From Chitinophagales bacterium (GTDB taxonomy: Bacteria > Bacteroidota > Bacteroidia > Chitinophagales > BACL12), in contig JACJXO010000007.1 in assembly GCA_020636645.1 (NCBI GenBank), positions 46,668 to 110,667 of the forward strand: a stretch of 64,000 nucleotides of DNA, given 5' to 3'. Position numbers and translations under genes: made by a program. Positions 1-8,989 of this stretch are shown piece after piece. Positions within the stretch are counted from its first letter, which is position 1, and each line of letters opens with the position of its first letter. The notes beneath the pieces are model-generated. The model had not been told where the DNA came from. It did no database searches and saw only the letters and a list, made by a program, of their open reading frames with translations.

Positions 1-516
1 AACTTCCATATCATCTTTACAACTGCCTATTCAGAATATGCACTGAAAGCACTCAAACTGAATGCTCTGGATTATCTGCTCAAACCTATAGACAGCCAGG
101 AACTTATTCAGGCAATAGCCAAGGTCATGGAGATGCCTGTCCGCAACAAGCCAATGTTGAAACAACCGCTGCCTGACCAGTCGGGTCGAATCAGTCTGAA
201 TACCTCCGAAGGCACTTTTGTAGTTGCTCTGTCTGACATCACACACTGCACGGCATATGGCAATTACTGTTTCATACACCTGATCGGTAATCGTCGCATC
301 ATGATCACCCGCACCATGAAAGACCTGGAAAAACAACTGGGCGAATTCGGATTTGAGCGCATCCACCATTCTCATATTGTCAACCTCAGTCATGTGGTCA
401 GCTATAAGAATAAGGATGGTGGTACAGTGGTGCTCACTGATGATACCCAGTTGCCCATCTCCACCCGTAAACGCCAGAACCTGCTCACCTATTTCGACAC
501 CATCAGCCTTAAATAA
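1..516 (+). CDS. LytTR-family response regulator, C-terminal part (cut by window edge)
   Basis: The reading frame is open from base 1, so the 5' part lies outside the window. The first 40 codons read as the end of a receiver domain: a TTAYSEYALKAL stretch and then LDYLLKPID, the conserved Lys-Pro of CheY-like domains. After a short linker comes a LytTR DNA-binding domain (about residues 60-165), with the typical TAYGNYCFIHL and ERIHHSHIVNL segments. This is an AlgR/LytR-type transcription regulator, normally partnered with a membrane histidine kinase of the LytS/YehU kind, which would lie to the left. The phosphorylated Asp is not in view. The target genes cannot be told from the sequence. 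Confidence 0.93.
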   Translation, partial: NFHIIFTTAYSEYALKALKLNALDYLLKPIDSQELIQAIAKVMEMPVRNKPMLKQPLPDQSGRISLNTSEGTFVVALSDITHCTAYGNYCFIHLIGNRRIMITRTMKDLEKQLGEFGFERIHHSHIVNLSHVVSYKNKDGGTVVLTDDTQLPISTRKRQNLLTYFDTISLK

Positions 517-519
517 AAA

Positions 520-547
520 ATGCCCCCGGCTATGGCTCCGGGGGCAT
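520..547 (-). terminator. Rho-independent terminator of the T9SS gene at 575-1969
   Basis: A perfect 10-bp inverted repeat (520-529 with 538-547, GC-rich, 8-base loop) is followed on the minus strand by a T-rich run (complement of the A-run 511-520). It lies just past the stop codon of the minus-strand gene. It may also stop read-through from the response regulator, but the plus side lacks a T-run. Confidence 0.8.
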
Positions 548-574
548 CAGGGTAAAGGGGGATCTGATTATCTT

Positions 575-1969
575 TTATCTGCTGATCATCAGCGAGGTCA
601 TATACTGATCTCCCGCATCACTGACCAGTCTGACCATATACATTCCGGGTTCCATGTCATGCAGTGCAATGACCTCGAGCCAGTCGCCCGACTCACGCAA
701 ATTGTTCATTAACGGACGGGCTACCAACTGACCTGACATGCTGTAAAATTCAATAGTGACAGCTGTTTCTTCTTCGAGATGAAAGAGCAGACTTACTTCG
801 TTGCAGGCAGGGTTCGGGTAGGCAGACAACATGGGTTGCTCGTCCACGTCTGCAAGTCGCATACCATCACAGGTACCGAGGTAATCGCCGTGATTAAGAT
901 GGCTGTTCACCTGATTGGTCTTATAGCATTTTGTAGTACCATAGTGGCACACATACACCTTACCGGGGCCACATACTATGTTTTCAACTGCCACCTCAAC
1001 AGCATCTGTGGAAGCACAGCCATTGGCATCTGTTACGGTCAGGGTATAGGTAGTGGAGGTGGCAGGACATACGCTGGGGATAGCAGAGGTGGAGCCGTTA
1101 CTCCAGGCATAGGTATAAGGAGATGTTCCTCCGGTTGCTGATCCGTTGAGCGAAACACAGGTAGCGCCATACCCGATATAGATCTGTTTATCAGCACCGG
1201 CATTAGCTGTCGGTGTGGAAGCAATAGATACAGTAACATCATCTGTTGCTGTATTTCCATTACCATCTGTAACCGTTACAGAATAGGTTGTGGATACAGC
1301 CGGAGCTACACTGATAGAAGAAGAGGTAGCACCCGTGCTCCAGAGATAGGTATAGGGAGGCGTGCCATCAGATGCACCCGCATCCAGAGTGACGGTACCA
1401 CCCGGGCATACCTGGGTGTCATTTCCGGCATGAGCTTCCGGTACGAGCAGATGCTGGATCATGTCCGGCTCATCGTTGCATCCGTACCCAAGTCCGGCAA
1501 TTACGATACCTGCTGATTCTGCACCGCCACCCAGAATGGTGTTGGGCATACCATAGGTAGTGAAGGTCACATCGATACAGGTTGACTGTACCGGACCGCA
1601 GCCACCGTCTATGCAAGTCCACCAGCCGTTGCCGCCACTGGAATAATCATATACGAGATAGTGGTATCCCATATAGGAAATGGTGTCGCTGAAATAGATG
1701 GATCCGGTGTTCGGACTGGTCAGGAATGCAGGGGCGCTTGTTACCACTGCACCATTGTCCACCCGGATAGCCCAGGTATAGGTGTTCTGGTCAGCACCAT
1801 AACGATAAGCGTTCTGACCGGAACCTGCACAAAAGGTCACATTGAATTCGTAGTAGCCTCCACCCAGATCAGCTACTGAATTGACAGTAAAAGATGACAG
1901 GTCGCAAGCCAGCAATGTGGCAGGCAAAACCAGGAAGGCAAACAGGAGTGAAATACATTTGTTTTTCAT
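575..1969 (-). CDS. T9SS-exported protein with two PKD/SprB-like repeats
   Basis: A 464-residue secreted protein. An N-terminal signal peptide (about residues 1-21, ending LLACDLSS) is followed by a unique Cys-rich region (22-180). Two immunoglobulin-like repeats follow (about 185-250 and 252-330), each with a PPYTYLWS or SPYTYAWS motif and a TTYxxTVTD end, as in the SprB/PKD-like repeats of gliding Bacteroidota. A short Cys-containing linker leads to a type IX sorting domain (about 385-464; SAYPNPACNE start). It is presumably carried to the surface by T9SS and anchored or released there. The ligand is unknown. It has its own TACATTTG promoter and a terminator, so it appears to be a single-gene unit. 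Confidence 0.88.
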   Translation of the reverse strand: MKNKCISLLFAFLVLPATLLACDLSSFTVNSVADLGGGYYEFNVTFCAGSGQNAYRYGADQNTYTWAIRVDNGAVVTSAPAFLTSPNTGSIYFSDTISYMGYHYLVYDYSSGGNGWWTCIDGGCGPVQSTCIDVTFTTYGMPNTILGGGAESAGIVIAGLGYGCNDEPDMIQHLLVPEAHAGNDTQVCPGGTVTLDAGASDGTPPYTYLWSTGATSSSISVAPAVSTTYSVTVTDGNGNTATDDVTVSIASTPTANAGADKQIYIGYGATCVSLNGSATGGTSPYTYAWSNGSTSAIPSVCPATSTTYTLTVTDANGCASTDAVEVAVENIVCGPGKVYVCHYGTTKCYKTNQVNSHLNHGDYLGTCDGMRLADVDEQPMLSAYPNPACNEVSLLFHLEEETAVTIEFYSMSGQLVARPLMNNLRESGDWLEVIALHDMEPGMYMVRLVSDAGDQYMTSLMISR

Positions 1970-1989
1970 GGTTGTAGGTTTTATGAAAA

Positions 1990-1997
1990 CAAATGTA
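1990..1997 (-). promoter_or_regulatory. -7 element TACATTTG of the T9SS gene
   Basis: The minus strand reads TACATTTG, matching the Bacteroidota -7 consensus TAnnTTTG, 20 bases before the start codon at 1969. No clear -33 TTG was identified. Confidence 0.6.
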
Positions 1998-2092
1998 TCT
2001 GGCCTGCCAACTCAAACGGTAAGATTCAGACAAGTGGCCGGTAAGGATGTATGCAATTCATCTTTCTGAGGATAAGTGTTTTGGAGGGGAGG

Positions 2093-3973
2093 CTATCGAC
2101 CGGCAGGAAAAGGACGAGCCTGTTTGATATACAGTCTCCTGATGCCATCCACCTCATCGATCTTGAATTCAATATCGACCGCGAATGCCGATGGATCGTC
2201 CGGCTGATACACTTCCACGAATCTTTCCTGAATGTTCCGGGCCTGATCTGCAAGAGCGGCAAGCTCATTATCGGACATTACCGAAGATCTCATTCTTCCA
2301 AAATCTGATTTACTTCTGTATTCAATAGTGTACCGGTTCCGGACCAGATCGATCGGATAGATGATGACCTCGTCCGGCCCGTCGTCAAATGATCTTACTA
2401 CTCCTGTTCCACCAAAATGCACTTCCACCTGGTATCCGGGATTTACATTATACGGATTCCGGGTAATCAGAACCCCGTTCGCTTCCTCACGCGGAAAGGA
2501 GCGGTGCACCAGAATGGCCATCTCCACCGTGTGCTGATCGATGCCAAAAAAATCACGTTCCACATAGGCACGGTCGCTCCACAGGCTTGCCCATACTGCA
2601 GTGATTGCATCAGCAATGCCGGCTTTTCCTTCCTCTGCATGTGCTGATCTGGACTTATACAATCCGGCTCCGCTGAAAAAATCCAGATCTTCTGCGTTAG
2701 TGGATGACCTGAACCGATACGACGGGTAGTCAGAAAAATGATGCAGGGCTGAATCGATCGCATGCAACAATTTCAGATCTACGGGAGCTTCCATGATGGC
2801 AGTCCGCAGATCTTTCAGCCGCCGTTTTCGGTATGAAGGATCGGTCTTCAGGAGAGGATCATCCAAAATAGCTTTCAGTTCGGGCAGCAGACCATTCTTC
2901 TCCAGATGCTCATAATAATAGTAAACCGGAATGATAATAGCCCCTTCGGGTAATGGCACCGTACCCATATCATGCAGGATGGAAAAATTGGCCGCCTTCC
3001 CTCCAACCGCTGACACAGAACACAGATCGGTCTCTGAAGGATTAAGCAATCGTTGAACAGAATGATCTGAAGATAGTTGCCATTGATCTTCTGGCTGCCA
3101 TTTCTTCCAGAAGGCCCTTGCATCACTTTCACTGGCAGGTTCAAGGATATAGCTGTTGGCCCGAGCTACCAGGTGGACCAGCTTACCTTCCATTTGCTGC
3201 AGGTCACTGTTCTCAGATGCATAGCGGATATACACATTCGGGGTTCCCCTGTTCCGGCTCAGCACATTGATGTGACTTAAAGAATTCTGCGGTGCGCTGG
3301 AGATGATCCCGGCTACCAATGGGATATCAAAGGGCAATCTTGTGAGAACGATGATATCAGTTGGGTCTGCTTGCGGATCCTTCTCTCCATCATCGAAAAT
3401 CCGGAGATACCCGTATGCTTCGCCTGTATTATATGCCATATAGGGATACAGAAAACTGATGGTTTGAGGTGAGATCCAGGGTATCCGTTCGCAGTCCTCC
3501 CATTTGGACACGTTGGGATAGAACGCCAGTCTGTAGCCTATAAAAGTAGTCTCCATCAGCCGATCATACACCTTTGAAACCGCGGCACAATCGGCCAGAT
3601 CATAAGGGCCGAATTCGAACAGAAAGAGATTCTTCTCCACAAACCAGCTCAGGTTGACCATGTGCAGATGCCGCACAGAGTCTTCACCGTATTGTCCTAC
3701 AAAAAAATCATACTTGTTCTCCGTATGCTCCAGATAGCGATTGGCAAATTCATAGTGACTGGGAAAAATGTCGGAATCAATGAAATACATACTGTCGGTA
3801 TGCAGGTCCAGAAGCACTTTCACAGAGCGAATGCTGGCATTGGGTGCATCATTATCGGCCAGTTGCAAAAAATCCTCCAGGCTGTCCAGACTGGTCATGT
3901 AAGCCGGAACAGGCTGTCTGTTGCAGGCTAACAGAAAAGCCATGATCAGAACAACCATTATCCGGAGCAGCAT
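2093..3973 (-). CDS. Lipoprotein with PEP/pyruvate phosphate dikinase N-terminal (ATP-binding) domain
   Basis: The chosen start gives a 626-residue protein beginning MLLRIMVVLIMAFLLAC, a lipoprotein signal with lipobox LLAC and Cys17. An upstream start 15 codons earlier would spoil the signal. The first half (about 20-310) is not recognised. The second half carries marks of the PPDK/PEP-synthase N-terminal domain: VGGKAANFSIL, then FRSSTNAEDL with FSGAGLY, and ANGVLITRNPYN. The phospho-His domain and the PEP-utilising barrel of complete dikinases are absent, so it is not a full PPDK or PpsA. As a lipoprotein it should sit outside the cytoplasm, where ATP is not normally available; its role is unknown. 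A -7 box at 3978-3985 lies almost on the start. Confidence 0.8.
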   Translation of the reverse strand: MLLRIMVVLIMAFLLACNRQPVPAYMTSLDSLEDFLQLADNDAPNASIRSVKVLLDLHTDSMYFIDSDIFPSHYEFANRYLEHTENKYDFFVGQYGEDSVRHLHMVNLSWFVEKNLFLFEFGPYDLADCAAVSKVYDRLMETTFIGYRLAFYPNVSKWEDCERIPWISPQTISFLYPYMAYNTGEAYGYLRIFDDGEKDPQADPTDIIVLTRLPFDIPLVAGIISSAPQNSLSHINVLSRNRGTPNVYIRYASENSDLQQMEGKLVHLVARANSYILEPASESDARAFWKKWQPEDQWQLSSDHSVQRLLNPSETDLCSVSAVGGKAANFSILHDMGTVPLPEGAIIIPVYYYYEHLEKNGLLPELKAILDDPLLKTDPSYRKRRLKDLRTAIMEAPVDLKLLHAIDSALHHFSDYPSYRFRSSTNAEDLDFFSGAGLYKSRSAHAEEGKAGIADAITAVWASLWSDRAYVERDFFGIDQHTVEMAILVHRSFPREEANGVLITRNPYNVNPGYQVEVHFGGTGVVRSFDDGPDEVIIYPIDLVRNRYTIEYRSKSDFGRMRSSVMSDNELAALADQARNIQERFVEVYQPDDPSAFAVDIEFKIDEVDGIRRLYIKQARPFPAGR

Positions 3974-3977
3974 GATA

Positions 3978-3985
3978 TAAATGTA
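3978..3985 (-). promoter_or_regulatory. -7 element TACATTTA for the dikinase-domain lipoprotein
   Basis: The minus strand reads TACATTTA, one base off TAnnTTTG. It ends 4 bases before the ATG at 3973, so the transcript would start at or next to the start codon (leaderless or nearly so). Confidence 0.5.
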
Positions 3986-4065
3986 CCAATGCCAAAGAAG
4001 GAATTCAGCAAATTCCAATAATTTGAAATGAAACTTACAAAAGGGTAATAGATTAATTTCGTAGC

Positions 4066-5172
4066 ATGATCACTGTTCAGGAAATCTGCAGGGTGCTGGA
4101 AGCATGGGCACCACCGGTGCTGCAGGAAGAATATGACAACAGCAGGCTGCTGACAGGAAACCGGAAGCAGGAAGTGACCGGCATCCTGGTTACTTTGGAT
4201 GTTACCGAAGCTGTCATTGAAGAGGCGATAGCCAGAAAGTGTAACCTGGTGATCAGCCATCACCCGGTCATATTCGGCGGTCTCAAAAAACTGACGGGCG
4301 ATAATTATGTGGAGCGCACGGTGTTGCTGGCCATCAAAAATGATATAGCCCTGTTTGCCATCCATACCAATCTGGACAATGTTAGAGGTGGGGTGAATCA
4401 AGCCATTGCCGCGAAACTGCAATTGCAGGAAACGAGGGTGCTTCGTCCTATAAAAGGATTGCTCAAAAAACTCGTCACATTCGCACCCGAAGCGCATGCA
4501 GCAGAAGTCAGGTTTGCACTCTTTGCTGCAGGAGCCGGTGATATTGGAGCCTATGATCATTGCAGTTTTAATACCGCAGGAGAAGGAACTTTCCGTGCAG
4601 GAGAATCTGCCAGTCCTTTTGTAGGAATTAAAGGCGAAGACCACCTGGAAGCTGAGGTACGTATAGAGGTCATCTTTGAACAATGGAAAGAAGCAGCTAT
4701 TCTTAATAGTATGCGGGAAGCTCATCCTTATGAGGAGGTGGCTTATGACATATATCCGCTTGACAATGCCCTGCAGGAAACAGGTGCCGGACTGGTGGGT
4801 GAACTGGCAGAGCCGATGGATGTGAATTCCTTCCTCCAATACCTGAAAGACCAGATGCAAACACCCGTGATCAGGTATGCAGGATCCACTCACCGCAGCA
4901 TAAAGAAGGTGGCCGTTTGCGGCGGAGCCGGAGGCTTCCTCCTTTCAGATGCCATCAAAGCCGCGGCCGATTGTTTTGTAACCGCCGACCTGAAATATCA
5001 CCAATTCTTTGATGCTGAGGATGTTATAATTCTGGCCGACATGGGCCATTTTGAGAGTGAACAGTTCACCAGCGACCTGATCATAGGCTTTCTCAATCAA
5101 AAATTTGCTAATTTTGCGCCTTCATTCCCGATCGTAAAGGGAATGGATACAAATCCGGTTAAATATTTCTGA
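4066..5172 (+). CDS. Nif3-like dinuclear metal centre protein (DUF34/YbgI family)
   Basis: 368 residues, the long form of the Nif3/YbgI/YqfO family. Members are toroidal hexamers with two metals per subunit; they are sometimes annotated as GTP cyclohydrolase 1 type 2, but the true reaction is unsettled. Expected metal ligands are visible: SHHPVIFGG (His65/His66), HTNLDN (His100, Asp104) and C-terminal GHFESE (His328, Glu332). Between the two halves is the inserted CutA/PII-like domain (about 130-240), ending in the typical HPYEEVAYDIY motif. It is followed after 2 bp by the zinc-ribbon protein gene, a pairing that often recurs in Bacteroidota, so the two are probably co-transcribed. Confidence 0.93.
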   Translation: MITVQEICRVLEAWAPPVLQEEYDNSRLLTGNRKQEVTGILVTLDVTEAVIEEAIARKCNLVISHHPVIFGGLKKLTGDNYVERTVLLAIKNDIALFAIHTNLDNVRGGVNQAIAAKLQLQETRVLRPIKGLLKKLVTFAPEAHAAEVRFALFAAGAGDIGAYDHCSFNTAGEGTFRAGESASPFVGIKGEDHLEAEVRIEVIFEQWKEAAILNSMREAHPYEEVAYDIYPLDNALQETGAGLVGELAEPMDVNSFLQYLKDQMQTPVIRYAGSTHRSIKKVAVCGGAGGFLLSDAIKAAADCFVTADLKYHQFFDAEDVIILADMGHFESEQFTSDLIIGFLNQKFANFAPSFPIVKGMDTNPVKYF

Positions 5173-5174
5173 AC

Positions 5175-5918
5175 ATGGCCACTGTGAAAGAACTGACGAT
5201 CAAAGAAAGTCTGCAACATCTGTATAACCTGCAAAAGATCCATACAAAGATCGATGAGATCAATATCCTAAAGGGTGAGCTTCCTATGGAAGTAAGTGAT
5301 CTGGAAGATGAAGTAGCCGGACTTGAAACACGTATCCACAAGCTGGAAGCAGAGCTTAAGGAAGTAGATGACCAGATTGCTGAACGCAAAAATGCCATCA
5401 CTGATGGCAAGGCCAATATCAAGAAGTACGAGAAGCAGCAGGATAATGTCAAGAACAGCCGTGAATTCGACGCACTGACCAAAGAAGTCGAAATGAATAA
5501 GCTGGATATAGAGCTGAGCGAAAAGAAGATCAAGGAGCTTACTGCCAGCAAGGATGCCCGCAAAGAAGCCATTGATACCAGCAAGATCAATATAGAGCAC
5601 AAGAAAGAAGACCTGGCTAAGAAGAAGGAAGAGCTGGAACATATTCAGAAGGATACCGAGAAAGAAGAAAAAGAGCTTGAGAAAAAAGTTGCAGCTGCCG
5701 AAAAAGGTCTGGAAGAACGCCTGCTGGCAGCCTATTATCACATACGCAACAATTACAGAAACGGACTTGCTGTAGTAACAGTTGAAAGAAATGCCTGTGG
5801 CGGATGTTACGCTGAAGTACCCCCTCAGCGCCAGAGCGAGATCAAGCAGGCCAAGAAGATCATCATTTGCGAACATTGTGGTCGCATTCTGGTGGATGAC
5901 AGCATTTCAGAAGACTAA
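5175..5918 (+). CDS. Coiled-coil zinc-ribbon protein (C4-type, CT398/DUF164-like)
   Basis: 247 residues. Residues 10-180 are almost entirely charged heptads rich in Lys and Glu, a long antiparallel coiled-coil hairpin. The C-terminus is a zinc ribbon with CGGC (208-211) and CEHC (232-235). This layout matches the DUF164/CT398 family, whose members are thought to act in transcription, translation or flagellar chaperoning; no specific role is shown here. The ATG lies 2 bp after the Nif3 stop, so the two are an operon. It is cytoplasmic, with no signal peptide. Confidence 0.88.
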   Translation: MATVKELTIKESLQHLYNLQKIHTKIDEINILKGELPMEVSDLEDEVAGLETRIHKLEAELKEVDDQIAERKNAITDGKANIKKYEKQQDNVKNSREFDALTKEVEMNKLDIELSEKKIKELTASKDARKEAIDTSKINIEHKKEDLAKKKEELEHIQKDTEKEEKELEKKVAAAEKGLEERLLAAYYHIRNNYRNGLAVVTVERNACGGCYAEVPPQRQSEIKQAKKIIICEHCGRILVDDSISED

Positions 5919-5939
5919 GCAGGAACGATATTTGCCCGC

Positions 5940-5947
5940 TATCTTTG
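5940..5947 (+). promoter_or_regulatory. -7 element TATCTTTG before the TPR gene
   Basis: A perfect TAnnTTTG match 15 bases before the ATG at 5963. It overlaps an in-frame TTG codon that would otherwise look like a start, which argues for the ATG as the true start. Confidence 0.65.
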
Positions 5948-5962
5948 CGATACCACGGGCCC

Positions 5963-7441
5963 ATGAGATCCAGATTCCTATTACTTTTATTGTTGGCCGT
6001 ATTTTGCCGGCCATTGGTTTCCATAGCGGCTACCTATGAGGTGAACCAACGCTGTGAGGATGCTATGAATATGGTCATGGCGCTGCGTTTCGATGAAGCG
6101 AAAAAGATCATAGCGGCCGAACGGAAAGCCAATCCAGGCAATCTTTTTCCCTATTATATAGAGAATACGATGGACATCATCTCCATCTATATCTCAGAAG
6201 AAGAGGCTCGTTTTGATGAACTGGAACCGCATAAAGACATCTATTTAAGTAAGCTGAAGTCAGGCGACGCTTCCTCCCCGTACTATCTGTACCTGCAGGC
6301 CGAGGTCAATATTCAGTGGGCCTTTGCCCGACTGAAGTTTGAAGAATACCTCAACGCCTTCAATGAGATCAAGCGTGCCTACGGAATGCTGAAAGATAAC
6401 GACGAAGATTTTCCTGATTTTCTTCCCAACCAGAAAAGCCTGGGTATGCTGCACTGTCTGTTCGGCGCCATACCTGACCAGTATAAATGGGGCGCCAATA
6501 TATTGGGCTTGTCTGGCGATATTGATGCCGGACTGAAAGAAATGCGGTCCTTCCTGGATAAGCCCGGCGATTTCCCCCAAATATTTGTTCAGGAGACCAC
6601 CCTGTACTATGCTTTTCTGGTATTATATCTGCAAAAAGATTACAACAAAGCATGGAACATTGTCAAGGATCTGGATACCCGCAACAACATGCTTTTCTGC
6701 TTCTGCAAAGCCAGCGTAGCACTGCGCACCGGTCGCTGCGATGCTGCCATCTCCACCTTACAGAGCCGCCCCACCGGAAACAATTATTTCCCCTTCCCCT
6801 TCATGGATTTCATGCTGGGACTTGCCAAGACCCGCCGGCTGGACAGCGATGCCAACAGATATTTTGAGAGTTTTCTGGTTCAGTTCAAAGGAAAGAATTA
6901 CATCAAGGAAGCCTACCAGAAGATGGGATGGAATGCCCTCATAGCCGGCGATATGTCGCGGTATAAGTTCTATATGGAACGGGTCAAACTGTATGGCGAC
7001 GCTGTGATAGACGACGATAAGCAGGCCCTGCTGGAAGCTGAAAGTGGAATACCACCAAACGTTACCTTGTTAAAAGCCCGTTTACTTTTTGATGGTGGTT
7101 ACTACAAGACCGCCATCGGACAACTGGAAGGATTATCTACCGACAATTTCAAATCCGATAAAGACAAGACTGAATTCACCTATCGTGCTGGCCGTATCTA
7201 CCATGAGAGTGGTAACCCTGAAAAAGCCAAAGGGTTCTATGCTGCTACGATCAAGAACGGTGGAAAGCTGCCATATTATTATGCTGCCTCGGCTGCATTA
7301 CAGTTAGGCCTGATCTATGAACATGAAGGCAACAAAGAAAAGGCTGCATACTATTACAATGCCTGCCTCAATATGCCCAATAAGGAATATGAGACCAGCC
7401 TGGACAGCCAGGCCAAGGCGGGATTGAACCGGATCAAATAG
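5963..7441 (+). CDS. Exported TPR-repeat protein
   Basis: 492 residues from the ATG; an in-frame TTG six codons upstream lies inside the -7 box and was rejected. A signal peptide (about 1-22, poly-Leu core) is followed by helical repeats throughout. They are clearest at the C-terminus (about 370-490), with tetratricopeptide features such as FKSDKDKTEFTYRAGRIYHE and AALQLGLIYEHEGNKEKA. The middle part resembles the DUF3808-type TPR proteins that monitor outer-membrane assembly, but I cannot name the family firmly. It is probably a periplasmic scaffold. It converges on the T9SS gene at 7447 with a 5-bp gap. Confidence 0.8.
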   Translation: MRSRFLLLLLLAVFCRPLVSIAATYEVNQRCEDAMNMVMALRFDEAKKIIAAERKANPGNLFPYYIENTMDIISIYISEEEARFDELEPHKDIYLSKLKSGDASSPYYLYLQAEVNIQWAFARLKFEEYLNAFNEIKRAYGMLKDNDEDFPDFLPNQKSLGMLHCLFGAIPDQYKWGANILGLSGDIDAGLKEMRSFLDKPGDFPQIFVQETTLYYAFLVLYLQKDYNKAWNIVKDLDTRNNMLFCFCKASVALRTGRCDAAISTLQSRPTGNNYFPFPFMDFMLGLAKTRRLDSDANRYFESFLVQFKGKNYIKEAYQKMGWNALIAGDMSRYKFYMERVKLYGDAVIDDDKQALLEAESGIPPNVTLLKARLLFDGGYYKTAIGQLEGLSTDNFKSDKDKTEFTYRAGRIYHESGNPEKAKGFYAATIKNGGKLPYYYAASAALQLGLIYEHEGNKEKAAYYYNACLNMPNKEYETSLDSQAKAGLNRIK

Positions 7442-7446
7442 AACTG

Positions 7447-8931
7447 CTACTGTTTGATGAAGGTGGTCGTTCCAGTTCCTTCATCGCTCATGATCTGCAG
7501 CAGGTATATACCCGAAGGAAGTTCACTGATGCTTATATATGAATAATATGGTTCTGATCTCAGCAATCGACCATCTGCAGAATATATATTGATATAAGCT
7601 GCCTGTTGAACTCCACTTATCTGCAAATGGTCTTCGGCCGGATTAGGATATATCTGAAAAGCCAGCTCTGCTGGTTCATTGATACCGGTAAAACCAAGCT
7701 CATAGAAATCTATGGGTTCGCCCCAGGTGATGAGGCCTTTCTGGAAATAGACCATTTGTAATTCCACATTGCCATAGTCAGGATCAATTGCATCAGGTAC
7801 AAGTAACTCAAGAACAGAATCAAGCTTATACATGATACCTAGTTCATTTCCGTACAACTTCAACGGCCAGGGTGATGCTCCGGTCAGGATCGATGCACAT
7901 AATGTATCTTCTGAAGTGGATGAATATCCACCATAAAGCCATTTATGACGGATCCCGGAATAGGTATCCGGTTCCAGTATAAAGTCACTGAATGCAAATG
8001 CTCCCTCCTCATACTGCATCCATTGAAGCTCAGGTGTATCCAGCTGGGCTAAGTCAGAGTAGAAATATTCAACTGTGATAGTGTCCAGAACTTGTAGTGT
8101 ATCTGTTGTGCCAGACAAAGTTAGTTCCTGCCAAAGCGTGCGCTGACTTGTAATGACAACCGAAAGGTCATTATGCAAAGTGTCAAGTACAAACAATTTA
8201 TAAAGTCTGTGCAGATCAAAATAACCTTCATCTTCAAAGAATTCTTCATAATGCATCTCATAGCCAGGGGCTATATCCAAAGCAGCATGAGCAGACACAT
8301 CGGTGATGGCTGTGTCCGGATTGGAAACTCCTCTTAACAGGATCAACTCCTGATCATTCGGGAAAGCATAGAAATTGTACAGTTCAGCAAGTCCGTATTG
8401 TTCACTAAGATCGAACTTCTGGTTATCAGGCCAAATGTCCAGCGGATTATTGGAGGGGTCGAACACACTGAGTTTGATACGGACAATAGTATCATTCACA
8501 CCCGGCATGATCGGCTTGAAGATCTTGTTGTTTGCCTGTGCTTTGATATATTTCCCATCCGGCCAGGTATAGAATACCCATGAATCATATAATTCCACAT
8601 CTGTTCTGATGAATATACTGTCCTGTTGATCATTGAAGAAAACATAGGTCTGATAGATATCATCCAGCAGCAGGGCCTTTCTACCCATGAATGTGGTGTC
8701 CGTTTCACAGCCTCCGCCAGCTGTATCTATGTTCACATTGAAATAGTATGCTGTTCCATCAGCCTCGTCTGCTACAGAAGTGGTACGTATAAAGAAATAG
8801 GCACTGTCTTCATCCAGCGTGTTGCGCTTGGTGAAAGTCATATCCCTGTCAGGCGAGATCAGGGGAATGGCCTGTGCTGAAAGCTCAGAAATGCCGAAGA
8901 TCAGTGTCAGAATCAGTACAAATAACCTCAT
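7447..8931 (-). CDS. T9SS-exported protein of unknown function
   Basis: 494 residues if the start is the ATG at 8931, which gives a clear signal peptide (MRLFVLILTLIFGISELSAQ). The longer frame reaching 9012 overlaps the murB promoter and adds no signal, so it was not used. The large middle (about 25-410) is beta-rich, Asp- and Tyr-rich, and not recognisable. The last 75 residues form a type IX sorting domain (FQIYPNPAEDHLQISG start; GIYLLQI near the end). Passenger function is unknown; a surface or released protein is inferred from the sorting domain only. Confidence 0.82.
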   Translation of the reverse strand: MRLFVLILTLIFGISELSAQAIPLISPDRDMTFTKRNTLDEDSAYFFIRTTSVADEADGTAYYFNVNIDTAGGGCETDTTFMGRKALLLDDIYQTYVFFNDQQDSIFIRTDVELYDSWVFYTWPDGKYIKAQANNKIFKPIMPGVNDTIVRIKLSVFDPSNNPLDIWPDNQKFDLSEQYGLAELYNFYAFPNDQELILLRGVSNPDTAITDVSAHAALDIAPGYEMHYEEFFEDEGYFDLHRLYKLFVLDTLHNDLSVVITSQRTLWQELTLSGTTDTLQVLDTITVEYFYSDLAQLDTPELQWMQYEEGAFAFSDFILEPDTYSGIRHKWLYGGYSSTSEDTLCASILTGASPWPLKLYGNELGIMYKLDSVLELLVPDAIDPDYGNVELQMVYFQKGLITWGEPIDFYELGFTGINEPAELAFQIYPNPAEDHLQISGVQQAAYINIYSADGRLLRSEPYYSYISISELPSGIYLLQIMSDEGTGTTTFIKQ

Positions 8932-8972
8932 AGACGGTGGATATCTCCCAGTAAAGCTAAAAAATACCTGAC

Positions 8973-8980
8973 TACATTTG
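8973..8980 (+). promoter_or_regulatory. -7 element TACATTTG before murB
   Basis: A perfect TAnnTTTG match. Transcription would begin near 8987, so the murB start has to be the GTG at 8990 or a later codon, and the message is nearly leaderless. The TTG inside the box (8978) cannot be the start of a message made from it. Confidence 0.55.
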
Positions 8981-8989
8981 ATCACCATT

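Noticed and set aside
3958..4893. A 311-codon open frame on the minus strand across the Nif3 gene
   Set aside because: Antisense to Nif3, whose motifs are complete; the shadow frame shows no family features.
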